Positions 43,326-54,932 of a stretch of DNA of 64,000 bases are shown piece after piece. The stretch spans positions 18,639,821 to 18,703,820 of the forward strand of contig OW386291.2 of assembly GCA_936432065.2 (NCBI GenBank). The letters run 5' to 3'. Made by a program: the position numbers and the translations under genes. Each line of letters begins with the position of its first letter. The first letter of the stretch is position 1. The DNA is from Rutpela maculata (taxonomy: Eukaryota; Arthropoda; Insecta; Coleoptera; Cerambycidae). A model generated the notes under the pieces. It worked only from the letters and a program-made list of their open reading frames with translations, searched no databases and was not told where the DNA came from.

Positions 43326-45528
43326 TATGGGGCCGGGGATATAACATGTTGGAATATACACTTTGAAGTTTGGTGTTAGTTGAAGAGGGTATCTTGGCGA
43401 TCAACATTCGATATATGCCAATATTTTTTCTCCGTGCAATTGGTAGCACTGGCGACATCAATTATGGCCAAAATTGGAAGGTAGTATAACACTTTCTGAC
43501 CAGGCGGAAAATTTTCGTTGTCAATGCTCATTGCTGAAAAACCATATGCTAACATTTTCTGCTTCCCCATTTTCCAGATTTTTGACCAAGAATTGAACTT
43601 TTGGAGTAAAACGGGATAAAACTGGTGCTTTTCAAAAAAAAAATGTTGACATCTTTTCAAACCTGTAGTTTTTGTACCAAAGAATAGTCTCTGTGAGTGC
43701 CAACATTTTTTTCTCAATGTAACCCCCCAAATCCCCCAAACATTAAAATACTTTGTTATGTTGAGAAGAATAATTTCTCGGCCATTACTCGCTAAATGTG
43801 TCATTTTTTAATTCTTTTTGGCATAATAATTATTGGCGAAGGCGCGAAGCGGAGAGGTCAACTATTTCTCGAGACAGCAATGAAACTTTCCCAAGGTTTG
43901 TATACTATTTTATTCACAATCATCTGCCTTAAAGAACAAATAGCCAAAAAAATCGTTTACTAAATTTTTAAATAGCATATTATGTTTTTTTTCAAGTTGG
44001 CAAATGCTCACTTTCCAACCTGAAATGTCACATTTCAGTTCAATTGTCGAATGAAGTAAAAATGTCATACTTTTGACATGCAAGGCAATTTGATTATTTC
44101 TGTATGATTGTGAATAAACATCATTTCTTATTCACTTAAAAAAAGTATATTTTTTACCCACATCAATTTTTCATCATTTTTCAATTGCGTTTCATTGATA
44201 AAAAAACATTTTTCATCATTATGGTCCTGCAATAAAAGTGTATTTTCTGCCATGTGGAGGTACATAAATTAAAACTTTTAAATTTCTTCTGGATCGTACT
44301 TGAACTCAAGTAAAAAGTATTTACTTCACGTGTCTATAAACCGCCAGCTTGATATAATCAATACTGTTTTAATAGAACTTGATTAAACTGTTAAATTGGA
44401 TTATCGAGTTCTGAACAACCTACGTTAGAAATTGAGCTTTCGCGAATATACATCCGAGGTAAAAAAGAAGAGAATTTATATTAATCTGCCTTATCATCGA
44501 ATATTTAAATCAAACAACGAAAAATCATAAATCTAAAAGTAAAATGCGAAAGAATATTTAAGATGAAATGCTTTAACTCCGGAATTCTAGCTAAATTTTT
44601 AATCATGTAAATTTTTTAGTTTGTTATAATGATCTGATATTTGATGTTTTTTCGTTGAGGTGAGGGTGAGATTTAATAATTATGAGAATAACATTTGTCG
44701 AAAAAGAGTTCGTATTGAAGTATAAAATTCTGCAACATTTACAATGAAATTTCATATAACAATGACGTGTTGGAAATTGAAAAGCGTGGCTGGAAATATG
44801 AAAATGTTAGAAAAACAGTCGTATGTGTGTGTGTGAGAGTTTAATGGACAAAGCCAACTGGTCAGTCTTATTTATTTTTAAATAAAATATTTGAAAAACC
44901 AGTCGTTAATTTGCAATGAGCTTTTCCCACGTAATTGAACTTGATGTTTATTATGTCATAATGCCTAATAAATATTGTATATGCACGTCATATCGTATAA
45001 AATTTAGTTTTAAATAGGTATTTTAAAAATAAAAATATTGTCTACTTCACCCCATATTTCAAACTACTAAACGCACTCAAATATACGTCATCGGCGGACG
45101 TTCCAATCAAAATTAAACAATTTCCGGCTTCATACGAACATTTCTTAATTCTACATCTCGTCTGGAAGCCTACCGATGAGACTATTTCCATGTTGCCTAA
45201 TGTATATGCATGTTTAGCGTTAGAGTGAAATACTTTAATTATTTCACTAAGGAATGTCTACTTTTTATCTCCGCTTTTGAAAATAATGAATTTCCATTGA
45301 ATAATACCACCTACTATAATAAAAATGATAATAATTAACAGAAGAAACATATATGTCGGCTTTCAACAGATAACTGACACTTGGCAACACTGATGGAAAT
45401 AAAATGGGTATTAAGTGATAGGTTATGTTCTCTTATTCACGTTGTGATCGTACGTATCTAGTATGTTGACCTTATAACTTTGTTTCTTATTAATTATTTA
45501 AAAGTGTGTGTGTGTGTGTGTGTGTGCT
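43326..45528. other. Unassigned interval
   Basis: About 2.2 kb. The 142-codon minus frame (43376-43804) has no recognisable domain and a composition typical of chance frames in AT-rich repeats. No TIR pair or RNA gene found. A (GT)n run (45504-45524) abuts the next element. Confidence 0.45.
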
Positions 45529-46957
45529 CCGGTGCCGCTATGCTTAAGTGGACATTAGCCAAAAGTTAACCCTAATTGTGTGGACTACACGGTTTGAGTG
45601 GACATACACACGTCCACAGAACTTTTTTTGCTATATACTCGTATTAGAGCGGACTCCCGACCCCAAAAATTCAATTTTGTAAATACGTTGACCTCAACCT
45701 AGTTTTTCGGTTATCTATGCGCATGAATATAATCATATGACTCCAAGAAAATAACTTTTTAAAAATGTTCATAAAATTGTAGCAATAATTTGGTGTGTAA
45801 ACTTTAGTACAATAACTATAATTGTGCGGCTTCAGACAGTGCTGCCCCCACGATACATCGACAGTTTTCAATATAATATAATAACCGTTTCTAAATAATA
45901 TTTTTATGTTGCTCAGTGTATTAAATGTGTGGACTTTAGGTTCATTATTTTTCAAAACAATTTATTTGAAGAATTCTAGATAGATAAGTAGTTTTTTCAC
46001 GTTGTTAGATACCATTATTAAAAATGATAAATCGAAATAGATATTTTTTTAGATTAGAATGTTGAAAACATTCAATTATTTGGAACAGTAATAGGTTTTT
46101 TAGAAAATTTAGTTCTATTTCAGGAGCTAAATCTTCCATAAATAGAAATATGTCATTTTATGAAAGTTCAAAAAGCTGAACCATTTAATTTCATCGAAAT
46201 AAAAGGACCAAGTAAATGATTACCCATTATTTCGAGTCAAATATTTATAAAAGTTATGCTGACATTTCCCAGTTACCAAAGCGTGAGGACTTTCGTTACT
46301 CCATAAATGTTAGTTACTCCGTGTTGAGTAAAATAGGACTCATAAGCAAATAGCATTATTTTCGTAAGATTTAAAGGCTTCCACAAATGTCCAGTCTTAC
46401 TGGAAACTTCCGAGGGAACAGCATGTGTGTCCTTTTTAACTGATAAGAGTAAACTCCTTGTCAATTCAGAATACCACAAACTGATGATCTTATTATGTTG
46501 AATTGAAAAGCAGCCCATATGATACCACATTCAGGATATTCAACAAAATAATCTACTATTTGTTATACGACCACAATTATAACTTCTTTTCGAAAACATC
46601 CGCTTCCTCTTAACCTCGCGTGAATACTATGAAAAGTAAGAAAATTTGAGACAACGCTATTGCAAATTTCTCACTATGTCTGCTTCTTGATGCCAAAGCA
46701 TTTTTTGGACACTTCACCATAAATTAAATGTATCTATCTATGCACACTACTACAAAAGTACGTTACCAAAAGTAGGCATTTCAGTCTCTGGTTAAAAAAT
46801 TCTCAGCACTACAAACGAATTGGTATCTAATTACAGTGCCAAGAAACTACGTAATCGTGGCAAACTAAAATTTGATCACAGCCTACTAAATGATATAAAC
46901 TAATCTAATCAAGTGCATTGCTCTGGATTGATTACCTAGATACATTTTTCGGACACG

Positions 46958-47590
46958 AACCGTTCTGTGGCTTATCTAAGGGACACATAATGGGAGAGGT
47001 CTAAAAATGGGAAAAGGAACAAAAGAAATCCTACTGGAGAAATACTCCAGGCCAAAGACAAGCGAAAAGGTTTATACCCTATTCGACAAGGAATGCCACA
47101 AGGCTTCTCGAACTCGAAAAATCCGAACTAAGGCTAATCACAGGCCTTCTAACTGGCCATTACCTCTTAATATATAATAATAACACACCACAGGTAATAC
47201 GACCCCTTTATTGAACCGGGGACCCCTGGACGAGAGTCAAGTGTGCTTGCCTCTCAACCAAGCAGTCATATATATTATCTCAAAAACATAGGCATGGAAG
47301 AGGACGACAAATGCAGATACTGCGAAGTTACAACCGAGACTGCTGAACATATACTTTGTGAATTCAAAATACTAATCCGCATTAGGCTAAAGTACCTAGA
47401 ACAGGCGGAATTAACGCCTGAAGACGTAGGGAAATTAGCTCCTAGGAAAATAACAAGCTTTGCAAAAGTCTTGGAATCCTGGGCAATAATTAGTTGTAGG
47501 GTAATTCACAAAAAAACTTTTAGGTTGAGGTGAAGAAAGGCCAACTCAAGGCCAAGCGGCCCATTAAACAATCTGCAATCTACACGTAAA
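46958..47590 (+). pseudogene. I-type LINE C-terminal fragment, second copy
   Basis: A plus-strand relative of the fragment at 13.4-14.2 kb, starting after the RNase H active-site region. It contains EPFCGLSKGHIMGE-like, GQRQAKRFIPYSTRNATRL-like and LRLITGLLTGH-like blocks in changing frames, then CRYCEVTTETAEHI and YLEQAELTPEDVGKLAPRK to a TGA near 47533. The shared 3' terminus GGCCAAGCGGCCCATTAAAC follows. It is split by a tRNA-like insertion at 47182-47272. Confidence 0.75.
47182..47272 (-). repeat. Small tRNA-like (SINE-like) insertion
   Basis: It interrupts the LINE frame between ..GHYLL and LKNIGMEEDD, which are contiguous in the 13.6-kb copy. On the minus strand: TGGTTGAGAGG is a perfect A-box pattern, then CACTTGACTCTCGTCCAGGG (anticodon-arm-like, loop CTCTCGT), then GGTTCAATAAA as a weak B box. 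AT-rich TATATA-type duplicates flank it. About 90 bp, consistent with a retroposed tRNA-related RNA or short SINE. Confidence 0.5.
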
Positions 47591-48640
47591 TTTTATTTTC
47601 TCAAAAATTGCAAAAAAATTTTCAACAGAAGGTTCTAAATAACTTGGAGCCTTTTTTTATTGAATGGAAATGAACAGACAATAATGCATTTTGAGTAATT
47701 TCGCCCATTTCTAAATAATCTACATGACTGAAAAAATTAATACACGATGCCCTTTTATTAATAAAACAGATGTCTCCAATCTGTTTTTTGAGATAAAAAT
47801 TAAAAACTGTTTTTTGGCACAACCCTTTTATAGTGAAACAGAAAAGGTTGATTCTAAAAAAATATATTTATATGAAGAACACATTTTAATTTCAATAGAG
47901 AATAGGCATTTCAATTTTTTGTAATCTTATTACAGTAACCCTGTATATTGATTATTGCATATAATAGAATGATAGAGTTTCTTCATCAGCTTCTTAATGA
48001 CATCAGCCCAACCTTAATAATAGAAGGAGAAATTCTGTTGTCATATACAACAAAAAGGCCAAAAATAGAAACACGAATGCAGCTACGTGATTCGAAATTA
48101 TTTTCTTATCACCACGTCGTAGTGTAGCTTTAGGGAATGTGATCTAGGTGGGATATATCAGGAACAAACTATGCAACGGTTGGAAAATAGAGTACTCAGT
48201 AATCAATTGGCACTTTCGAGTAGCGCCACAAAGTGGGTAGTTAGCAAATAGAGCTCCATGTGTGGTGCCCGTCTGGCAAATGAATGATAGAGTTATTGGA
48301 ATTAATTAGTTATAGAATTAATCGTTTCCTTTTTTGAACTTTATGACAATTCCTGAATTGTTGAAATTTCTAATAATACTTTAGCTGTGACTAAAAGTAT
48401 TTTTCAGTAAATCTAACCGTTAGAATTTAATGATGCTACTTTTAAGGGGTACTAAAAAACAAATGATTTTAATAAATGGATATAGATTTTTTTAGATTAA
48501 TGTTTTGGAATTTTATACCTCCTAGATTTCATAAAATGTCCATTTTTGAGTCCATTTTTGTGTCCATCTTTGTAAAAACTGATTTTTGGGCAAGATTTCA
48601 TCATAGACAACGTTCTTCTACTCATTTGGAACAGAAAATC
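47591..48640. other. Interior of the 3.4-kb TIR element, no gene seen
   Basis: AT-rich, with only short frames (66-99 codons) on both strands and no recognisable transposase motif. Confidence 0.4.
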
Positions 48641-49259
48641 TTGAAAATATATGTCCACATATTCGTATACACCATTTACTATGTGGACACTCATATAGTA
48701 AAGTCCACACAATATACACACATCTTGGATTGTGTGGACCAGGCCACACAAGTGAGTTTCGTTAAAAACCAATAGCATTTTTGAGTGTTTATATACGGCG
48801 GGAATATCTGCTGAAACCTTGAAATAAATTCAATAGGGTTGCATTAATAACTATGAAGTCCACACAAGTCCAGTTGTTGCAGGCGTCCACATAAGCATTG
48901 CGGCACCTGTATGTATGTATGTGTACTGTGTAGACATTTAAAAAATGGAGAAAGGTTTTGAGAAGGCAGCAAGTGATAATCTCCCTATTATTGACAGTGA
49001 AATGGTGAATGACTTTTATGTCTCAAACATGAACTTTTTATCAGCAGAAGTGAAAAATGTAAAAACTAAAAGTTATTAATTAGCACCTAAACTTTCATTT
49101 AACTTGAGAACACTAATATATAGATTGTCTTGTTTATTCGATATAATTTTTTATTAATACACTAGAAAACTAAACTACACAAAACGAACTGATTTAATGA
49201 GGTTATCTTGTGTATCGAAAGTGTCACACGTCACTAGACTAGAACTAACAAAGCTTGAT

Positions 49260-49485
49260 CGTAATTTCAGACGAGGATTACGTAGTGGATATACCATCCT
49301 TCGGAGGGGATGTAAAGCAGGCGGTCCCTTGTCTATTAAATGTTAGGCAAGTAAAAGATCCCTACTCTTCTTAAGGGAAGAGGTTCGGCAAAATTTCCAG
49401 GTTGGGGGTAGCTCGTCTCCTGGCGTCGGTGATAGGCCCTGGTAGCGGAAATAGGCCGACGTTAAATAATTATAATAAAAAAAAA
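49260..49485 (+). repeat. Retroposed SINE/LINE 3' tail with 13-bp target duplication
   Basis: AACAAAGCTTGAT occurs at 49247-49259 and 49486-49498. The 226-bp insert begins GTAATTTCAGACGAGG, contains CCTTCGGAGGGGATGTAAAG and ends in an A-rich tail (TAATTATAATAAAAAAAAAA), so it was retroposed. Its first 56 bp (49261-49316) are identical to the body of the 5S-headed element at 34.8-35.0 kb. It is therefore a 5'-truncated member of that family or its LINE partner. Confidence 0.8.
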
Positions 49486-49968
49486 AACAAAGCTTGATGA
49501 CATGTCTGTCAATTCGGTAAAGGTAGAAAGAGACAAACACTTATACGTACAATCTGCTCATATGTAGCCTCTACCAAGGGTGTTAGAGTATACTGATTGG
49601 TCCGTCCGCCGAATGCGTCATTAGAGGAGAAGTAATGCCGCCAATTTTTTTTCTCCAATTAGTTGGCTTTGAGCTGCGCCCATCCAGCCACGAAAATTTA
49701 TTATTGTATCCTATCTAACACAAGACCAAAAAAAAAAAACAATAACAAAGGATAATAGACAGGGACACACACTTCACGCCAAGGTGCCGTTCATGGCGAC
49801 TCTTTTTTCTAGACAAAACAAGGTAGGCAACGGTAAATGGGTTAACTCACAAAGGATGTCCACCTAAGGAGACAACAGCTAAGCTAAATTACCTTATTAA
49901 ATTTTACGCTCAGTATGTTTTAGAAAATTATAAAACATTATTCTTAACCGATAATTCCTGACTATAAG

Positions 49969-50105
49969 AGCTGTTTTCTTTCGTGCTGAACGAACTGATT
50001 GTAATCACTAAACAGCCAATCAAATTGAGGTATTTTTGAAATCCTTGATCTCTATTGGTTGCTTACTGATTGTGTTCACTTTGTTCAGCACGAAAGAAAA
50101 TAGCT
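49969..50105. mobile_element. 137-bp palindromic MITE
   Basis: AGCTGTTTTCTTTCGTGCTG at the left mirrors CAGCACGAAAGAAAATAGCT at the right. Further in, ACTGATTGTAATCACTAAAC and CCAATCAAATTGAGG are mirrored with mismatches. No coding capacity. Target duplication unclear. Confidence 0.75.
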
Positions 50106-51289
50106 AAAGAAGCAAAGTGATGTGCTACCGCCAATTTTAAATTCATTTAAAAATATCTTACAATAATTTTTTCTGTGGAAAAGAAGCAAATTTTGCAAGA
50201 AAGAAAAGATACAGGTGAGTTGTTTTAAAGAGAACTTCTAAAATATTCAATAAAAAAAACGTGGAAAGGCCCATTGTTTTATTTAGTCCGGGAGGCAATG
50301 AACATTTCTTTTATGTGATAAGCACATGGCTAAAATTTTGCACACTGATAGAGGATTGTTTTGCCGGTTCGAGCTGATTGGATAAAGCGTGCATGGCGAT
50401 TCCAAGTCGTCAAAAAAGTCAATATTTTTACGTAATGTGCAGAAGGTTATTTTTTTTTACTAATAATTTAATTCACACAAAAAACAAAAATATGACTGCC
50501 AGTCATTGAACGTTACTAACATTTTGGCAGGCAAACATGAATGTTATGAAAATTTATCGATATCTTTACGTGATGCAAAAAGCTGAAAATTTGTATATTA
50601 CTTTATAAACAATTTAAAAAATATAGTCTGCCGGTGCGAAAATGTTGCTAGAGCAGGCAGATGTAAAGAATAAAATCATCAAATAGCTATCTGTGTATTA
50701 ATAGCGCAAAGTGCCACATTGCTGCATGATAGTGTAAGTTGACGCGCGACGCGAAGCGGAGCACATCAAACACTTGAGAGCGGCAACATAACGCACATAA
50801 TTTTATCTACGATTGTTTGAAAATTCAAAATAAAAGGAGTAATCAAGTTTAAAATTGTCTGGAAACGGCGATTCGTCAACATATTATGAGTATTCCTTGC
50901 ATATGTGATCAAAATAAACAGACGAACAAAACACAATCGCTGTCAGTTTATTTAAATTTTATTAATTATTATAAAGCTCGTATTCTTCGTATAAATAAAT
51001 TAGGTAATTAATTGTTTCTCTTACATCAGCTCTCATTATATTAACAACAGTTTTGATGCATTATTAATTTGTAAAAATGCATTGTCAATGTTCTGACCAA
51101 ACTTGTGTAAGGACAGGTGCATTCGAGATTGCGTCAAAGTACGTTGCTGTAAGTTGCCATGGGAGACGGGAGGCAAAATGACATTATTCACAGCTGCTTG
51201 GCAGACGTCATGCGCTTTCAAAATGCTAGTAAGAAAAAACTATTTTATATGTCGATCGTAGATAAAAGTTAGAGAAAAAATTGGCAATA
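50106..51289. other. Unassigned AT-rich interval
   Basis: About 1.2 kb without a supported feature. Confidence 0.4.
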
Positions 51290-52230
51290 ATGCATCTGGT
51301 CGCCTGAGTGTGTCGTCGGGAGTTCCGTAGGGATCTATTTTAGGTCCATTACTGTATACTTTATACACCTCAGATTTTACAAAAATATGTAAGCACTGTC
51401 AAGTTCATTTCTATGCTGACGACATGCAATTTTATCACTTTGAATGTTATCAATCAAGATATCGCGGCTCTAATACAGACATCCAGAAACCATGCCTTGC
51501 ATATTAATGCCAATAAAACCTCTATGCTTATATTTGAGCCTCAAAATGCAAGGCAAACTCTACAGAGCAACTCCAAAAAAATGTAAGTGGTCAAAATATA
51601 TTACCTTCGGAATCTGCAAAGAGTCTAACCTGTGACACTATCTTGAGATTCAAACCTCATATTAATATCTTAATAACTGTATTCGCATAGCATACATGAA
51701 TTTAAAAATAATCTTCAACACCGTCACTTCTTAAATAAAAAAATCAAAACAATCCTGTGCGAATCATTTGTTCTATCTTTTAACTTTACTGTTTAGGTAT
51801 ATGGCCCATGTTTGGATGCTGAGGACTCTCACAGAATACATGTTTAAGGTTAATCTTTGTTATCAGACGTCGGCAGGGCATTTCGCTTAAGCTTGGTGAA
51901 ATTGATTGACTTAATATGGCTCAACGTCGTATATTACATTCTGCGTGCTTATTCCACAACATTGGTATAAATAAGATACCAATTTATCTGCATAAAAAAA
52001 TTTCACATAGAACAGATGTCGACAACGTTAACATCAGATTCAAGGGAACTTTCACATCTCCAATACACCGCAGTGAAATATTCAAACGATCATTTTCTTA
52101 CCAAGTGTCCAAAATTTACAATTCTGTACCATCTGACTTTAAAAGTAAATCCTCATCCACATTCAAACGTTATCTGAAAAAAAAAACGAAATCATTAATA
52201 GTTAAAGAAATAATCCATTCATCCGTCCAT
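51290..52230 (+). pseudogene. Highly broken LINE reverse transcriptase
   Basis: SSGVP.GSILGPLLYTLYTSDF (with a stop replacing Gln in VPQG), FYADDMQFYH (51408 on), ALHINANKTSMLIFEPQ (LN..KT motif), then a scrambled region and a 127-codon open C-terminal part (51916-52299) with AQRRILHSACLFHNI, IPIYLHKKI and FSYQVSKIYNSVPSDFKSK. The order RT motif B, YADD, thumb, C-terminus is that of CR1/L2/Jockey-group ORF2. The N-terminal half and 5' end are missing. A truncated hairpin-ended repeat overlaps its 3' side at 52236. Confidence 0.7.
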
Positions 52231-52235
52231 CCATA

Positions 52236-52503
52236 TGAAACTAAATTATATTTTGATCTTATTTCGTTGAAGGGTTGGGGGGAAAATGAGAGTAAATAAG
52301 TAAAACAAGCAAGTGAGAGTCCATGAAATTGAAATCTAGTGTGTATCCAGGAACCAAGGGCCTCATTTTCTTTGCATCAGCTACCCCCGCCACCACCTTC
52401 TTTAATAATTGGATGGAATCGATACGGGACACTTGAATAGAAAGAGACTTTGATAAGAGATTTGGATGTGGAAGTAGTGATTTGTTAGGCAACAGTTTTT
52501 CAG
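52236..52503 (+). repeat. Hairpin-ended repeat, truncated and internally deleted copy 7
   Basis: Retains AAATTATATTTTGATCTTAT, GAAGGGTTGGGGGG, part of the C-rich block and the right-end motif GGATGTGGAAGTAGTGATT. The hairpin end, GTCY tract and about 150 bp of the 3' half are missing. Confidence 0.7.
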
Positions 52504-52821
52504 TTTTGTGAAAATATAATACATTTAATAACTAGAGGAAGCATTATACTCTTCGCCGATTTACTGAGCTTTTTATATAATTGTTACACATTCTATAGGA
52601 TACTCTTCGCATTTTTCTTGTAAATAATGTTAGTTTTTGGACATTCTAAATTTTGTGATACCAACTTTGTTGTGAAGAAAAAATATATGAAAAAAAAAAT
52701 CACGATCTGAGGGATCGAACCCGGGACCCTTGGATTGCGAGACAATTCAATTCAATTCAAAACAAATTTATTATAAGTTTTAGTTTACAATAATGCGCCT
52801 CAGTCGAGGCCCAATTTAGAG

Positions 52822-52869
52822 CCGACCACACCACCACGGCGCGCAACGTCGTGGTAGATGAGTGGTCGG
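52822..52869 (-). other. Two-stem RNA structure in the 3' UTR, copy B
   Basis: Outer stem CCGACCAC/GTGGTCGG (52822-52829 with 52862-52869). Inner stem CCACGGCG/CGTCGTGG pairs with one G-T. Compared with copy A the outer-stem bases differ on both sides and still pair, which supports a conserved RNA fold. Confidence 0.75.
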
Positions 52870-53377
52870 GTGAAGAGGGCTCGGCTTTGGCTATAACAAT
52901 AATTCACGAGGGTTGGTTAGGCCTCCTGTCTTGCATGAGAAAACTTACGCCTAACAATTTGGGTGATATAACTAAGAATAGTTTAAAAACACTTACAGCT
53001 ACTTAAAACTAGATTTAAAAACTTGTGTTAAGGGCGCGCGCACAACACACGCGCACTTGTTTTTATGCAGTTTTGGTTGGTGACACAGGGAAAAACTCAA
53101 TGAAAAAATCCGTTCGAACAAGTCACAGTCTTCATCCGGTGGTCTGCCCGCCTCCGGAAAGGTAGGGTGAAGGGGAGAGTGTGATTTTAAAAGTTGGGAT
53201 TTGCTGGAGGTTATTGGTCTTAAGGGGATTTGGAAAGACAAAAAGGGACAAAAAGAACAAAAATGTAACAAAACAACAAAAAATGAATAAAGGGAATAGA
53301 GAGGGGTTTAAGGTAAAAGGTGGTGAAATTAGAGTAAAGGGTGGTGAAAGGGAAATTGTGGTATAGGATAGGTTTGG

Positions 53378-54419
53378 CTAGGGAAGTTGCCGAAAGATAG
53401 GCAACGCCTGGTATGGTAATGTGTGTTTTAGATCGAAAAGTATGGCATTATGCTGTCTGATTCGTGTGATGTCTCGGGTTAGCGGACTGTCGCCCAATTT
53501 GAATTGATAGAATTTTTGAGAGGATTCCCGGACGAAGTCCTCTAGTGGGGTTATGTCGTGGCAACGTGCATAGAGGTCATAGAGGTCTCTGAGGCGCATA
53601 AATTTGTGTTCCAAGACTTTGAATTTGTTCATTGTCGTGGCCGGGATGCTGCACCACACCGGCGCCGCGTATGTGATGGCCGGCCTGATCACCATCGTGT
53701 ACAACAGCTTTTTGTTCGTCCTGTTTAGTCCGCTACCCCGCGCCAGGAGCGGGTACAGACTCCTGGACATGGAGTAGACCTTACGTACCGTCTCGTTAAT
53801 GTGTGTATTGAAAGTCAGCCGTCTGTCTAAGTTGACCCCCAAATATTTCACGCACCGCTTAATTGGAATTTGGCGGCCCCCTATCGAAAGTGGTGTGAGA
53901 ATTCTGTTCTCGGTGAAGCGGCGCGTGAAAAGAATCGACTCCGATTTCTCGGCGTTGATCCGAATCTTCCACTTGTCGTAATACGCCGTGGCGCGAGCCA
54001 TGTGCGCCTTCAGCAGCATGTTCGCTGCTTGTGCGTTGTGTGAATGCGCGTACATGGCCGTGTCGTCGGCGTACTTGGCAAGGTTCGTATTCGGGAACTC
54101 CGGAAAGTCGGAGACGTACAGGTTGTACAGTTTTGGCGACAGGCACGACCCCTGGGGGACGCCCGCGCGGATGTCCCGCCGAGTTGAGAGTTTGTTATTC
54201 ACCCTGACCCGCAGCGATCTGCCTGTCAGGAAAGAGTGAATAAGTTTGATGATGTGCGTCGGAAAGTTGAGCGTGTTCAGTTTGTAGAGTAAGCCCGGGA
54301 TCCATACGGTATCGAAGGCTTTCTCAATATCGAGGAGCACCATCACGGTGCTCTTTCCGCGGTTGCACTGCACTTTGACGTCATTCACGATCCTGACGAC
54401 CTGGTGTACAGTGCCCCTG
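53378..54419 (-). pseudogene. Jockey-clade ORF2 fragment (RT), copy B, open frame
   Basis: The minus-strand frame is uninterrupted from the 5' truncation point to its natural stop at 53378. It contains MVLLDIEKAFDTVW, LIHSFLTGRSLRVRVNNKLS, AGVPQGSCLSPKLYNLYVSD, KYADDTAMYAHSHN, KWKIRINAEKSESILFTRR, VKYLGVNLDRRLTFNTHINE and MSRSLYPLLARGSGLNR, ending RQLP. All RT residues in motifs A-C are intact, unlike copy A, but the endonuclease and the RT N-terminus are absent. High codon GC relative to flanks. Truncated, hence non-autonomous, but recently inserted. Confidence 0.88.
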
Positions 54420-54932
54420 CCTTGGATTGCGAGACGAAACTCTTGCCGCTACACCACCATTTTTTATTACTAAAATTGTTAATGAGTGTAATATATACCA
54501 TTAGAAAATTTATTGTGATTATTAGGAAACACACATTAGTAAAATGTATTTAAAAAAAAATAGTGATAGGAAATAACATTTCGCAAGGTTTCTATTTATT
54601 ACAAACCATAAAAAAATGTAAAAAATATTTTTTTAAATTTTAAATTACTAATAACTTTTTTATTTACCAATTCATTTTGTTGAAAAACAATAGGGTTTTT
54701 CCTCTAGCTAACACTAAGTTACTCTCCAAATTTCAATACAATCGGATTTTTCTTTCTTGAGTTATCGTGCTTACAAGAAACGTGACGAACGGACAGACGG
54801 ACATTTTGGAAGTTGTTCACAATTCGTTCACTAACATAACGATATAAAAATTTTTTTCTCTACGAGCGATATTTACTGATTTAGAAATGTGCCGATCAAA
54901 TACAATATACTCTTCGTTTTTGCGAAGAGAAT

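Larger units (their letters stand above)
45529..48909. mobile_element. 3.4-kb TIR element with subterminal GTGGAC motifs
   Basis: The left end CCGGTGCCGCTATGCTTAAG followed by TGGAC and the right end GTCCACATAAGC..GCGGCACCTG (ending 48909) are inverted copies over ~25 bp. GTGGAC/GTCCAC recurs near both ends (about 45550, 45580, 45600, 45613 and 48650, 48683, 48702, 48735, 48858, 48885), resembling subterminal transposase-binding motifs of hAT/P-type elements. No transposase is recognisable. The inside contains an I-type LINE fragment. Flanking sequence is microsatellite-like on both sides, so no target duplication can be called. Confidence 0.6.
52744..54419 (-). mobile_element. 5'-truncated Jockey-clade retrotransposon, copy B, in a tRNA-like anticodon arm
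   Basis: CCTTGGATTGCGAGAC at 52728-52743 and 54420-54435 is a 16-bp target duplication. The element is 1,676 bp. Its 5' end (CAGGGGCACTGTACACC on the minus strand) starts about 36 bp further 3' than copy A, so it is an independent insertion. It carries an open ORF2 fragment, a 3' UTR with the conserved two-stem structure, and a tail of TTGAA repeats (seen as AATTCAATTCAATTC at 52744-52758). Confidence 0.92.
52546..54932 (-). mobile_element. Hairpin-ended repeat with tRNA-like sequence (copy B), interrupted
   Basis: The reverse complement of the copy-A repeat. The hairpin terminus is at 54907-54932 (ATACTCTTCG..CGAAGAG), the GACGGACAGACGGACATTTT GTCY tract is near 54790, the core CAAATTTCAATACAATCGG, and the opposite end TACTCTTCGCC at 52548. 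The tRNA-like module (GGTGGTGTAGCGGCAAGAG; B box GGGTTCGATCC, both read on minus) is split at the same place as in copy A by a second Jockey insertion. Confidence 0.75.

Noticed and set aside
43376..43804. 142-codon minus-strand frame as a gene
   Set aside because: No domain, atypical composition, and no splice or promoter context; likely chance.
32102..54932. The two retrotransposon-in-repeat composites as one duplicated composite
   Set aside because: The 5' truncation points differ by about 36 bp, the target duplications differ in length and position, and the 3' UTRs and hosts have diverged separately, so they are independent insertions.
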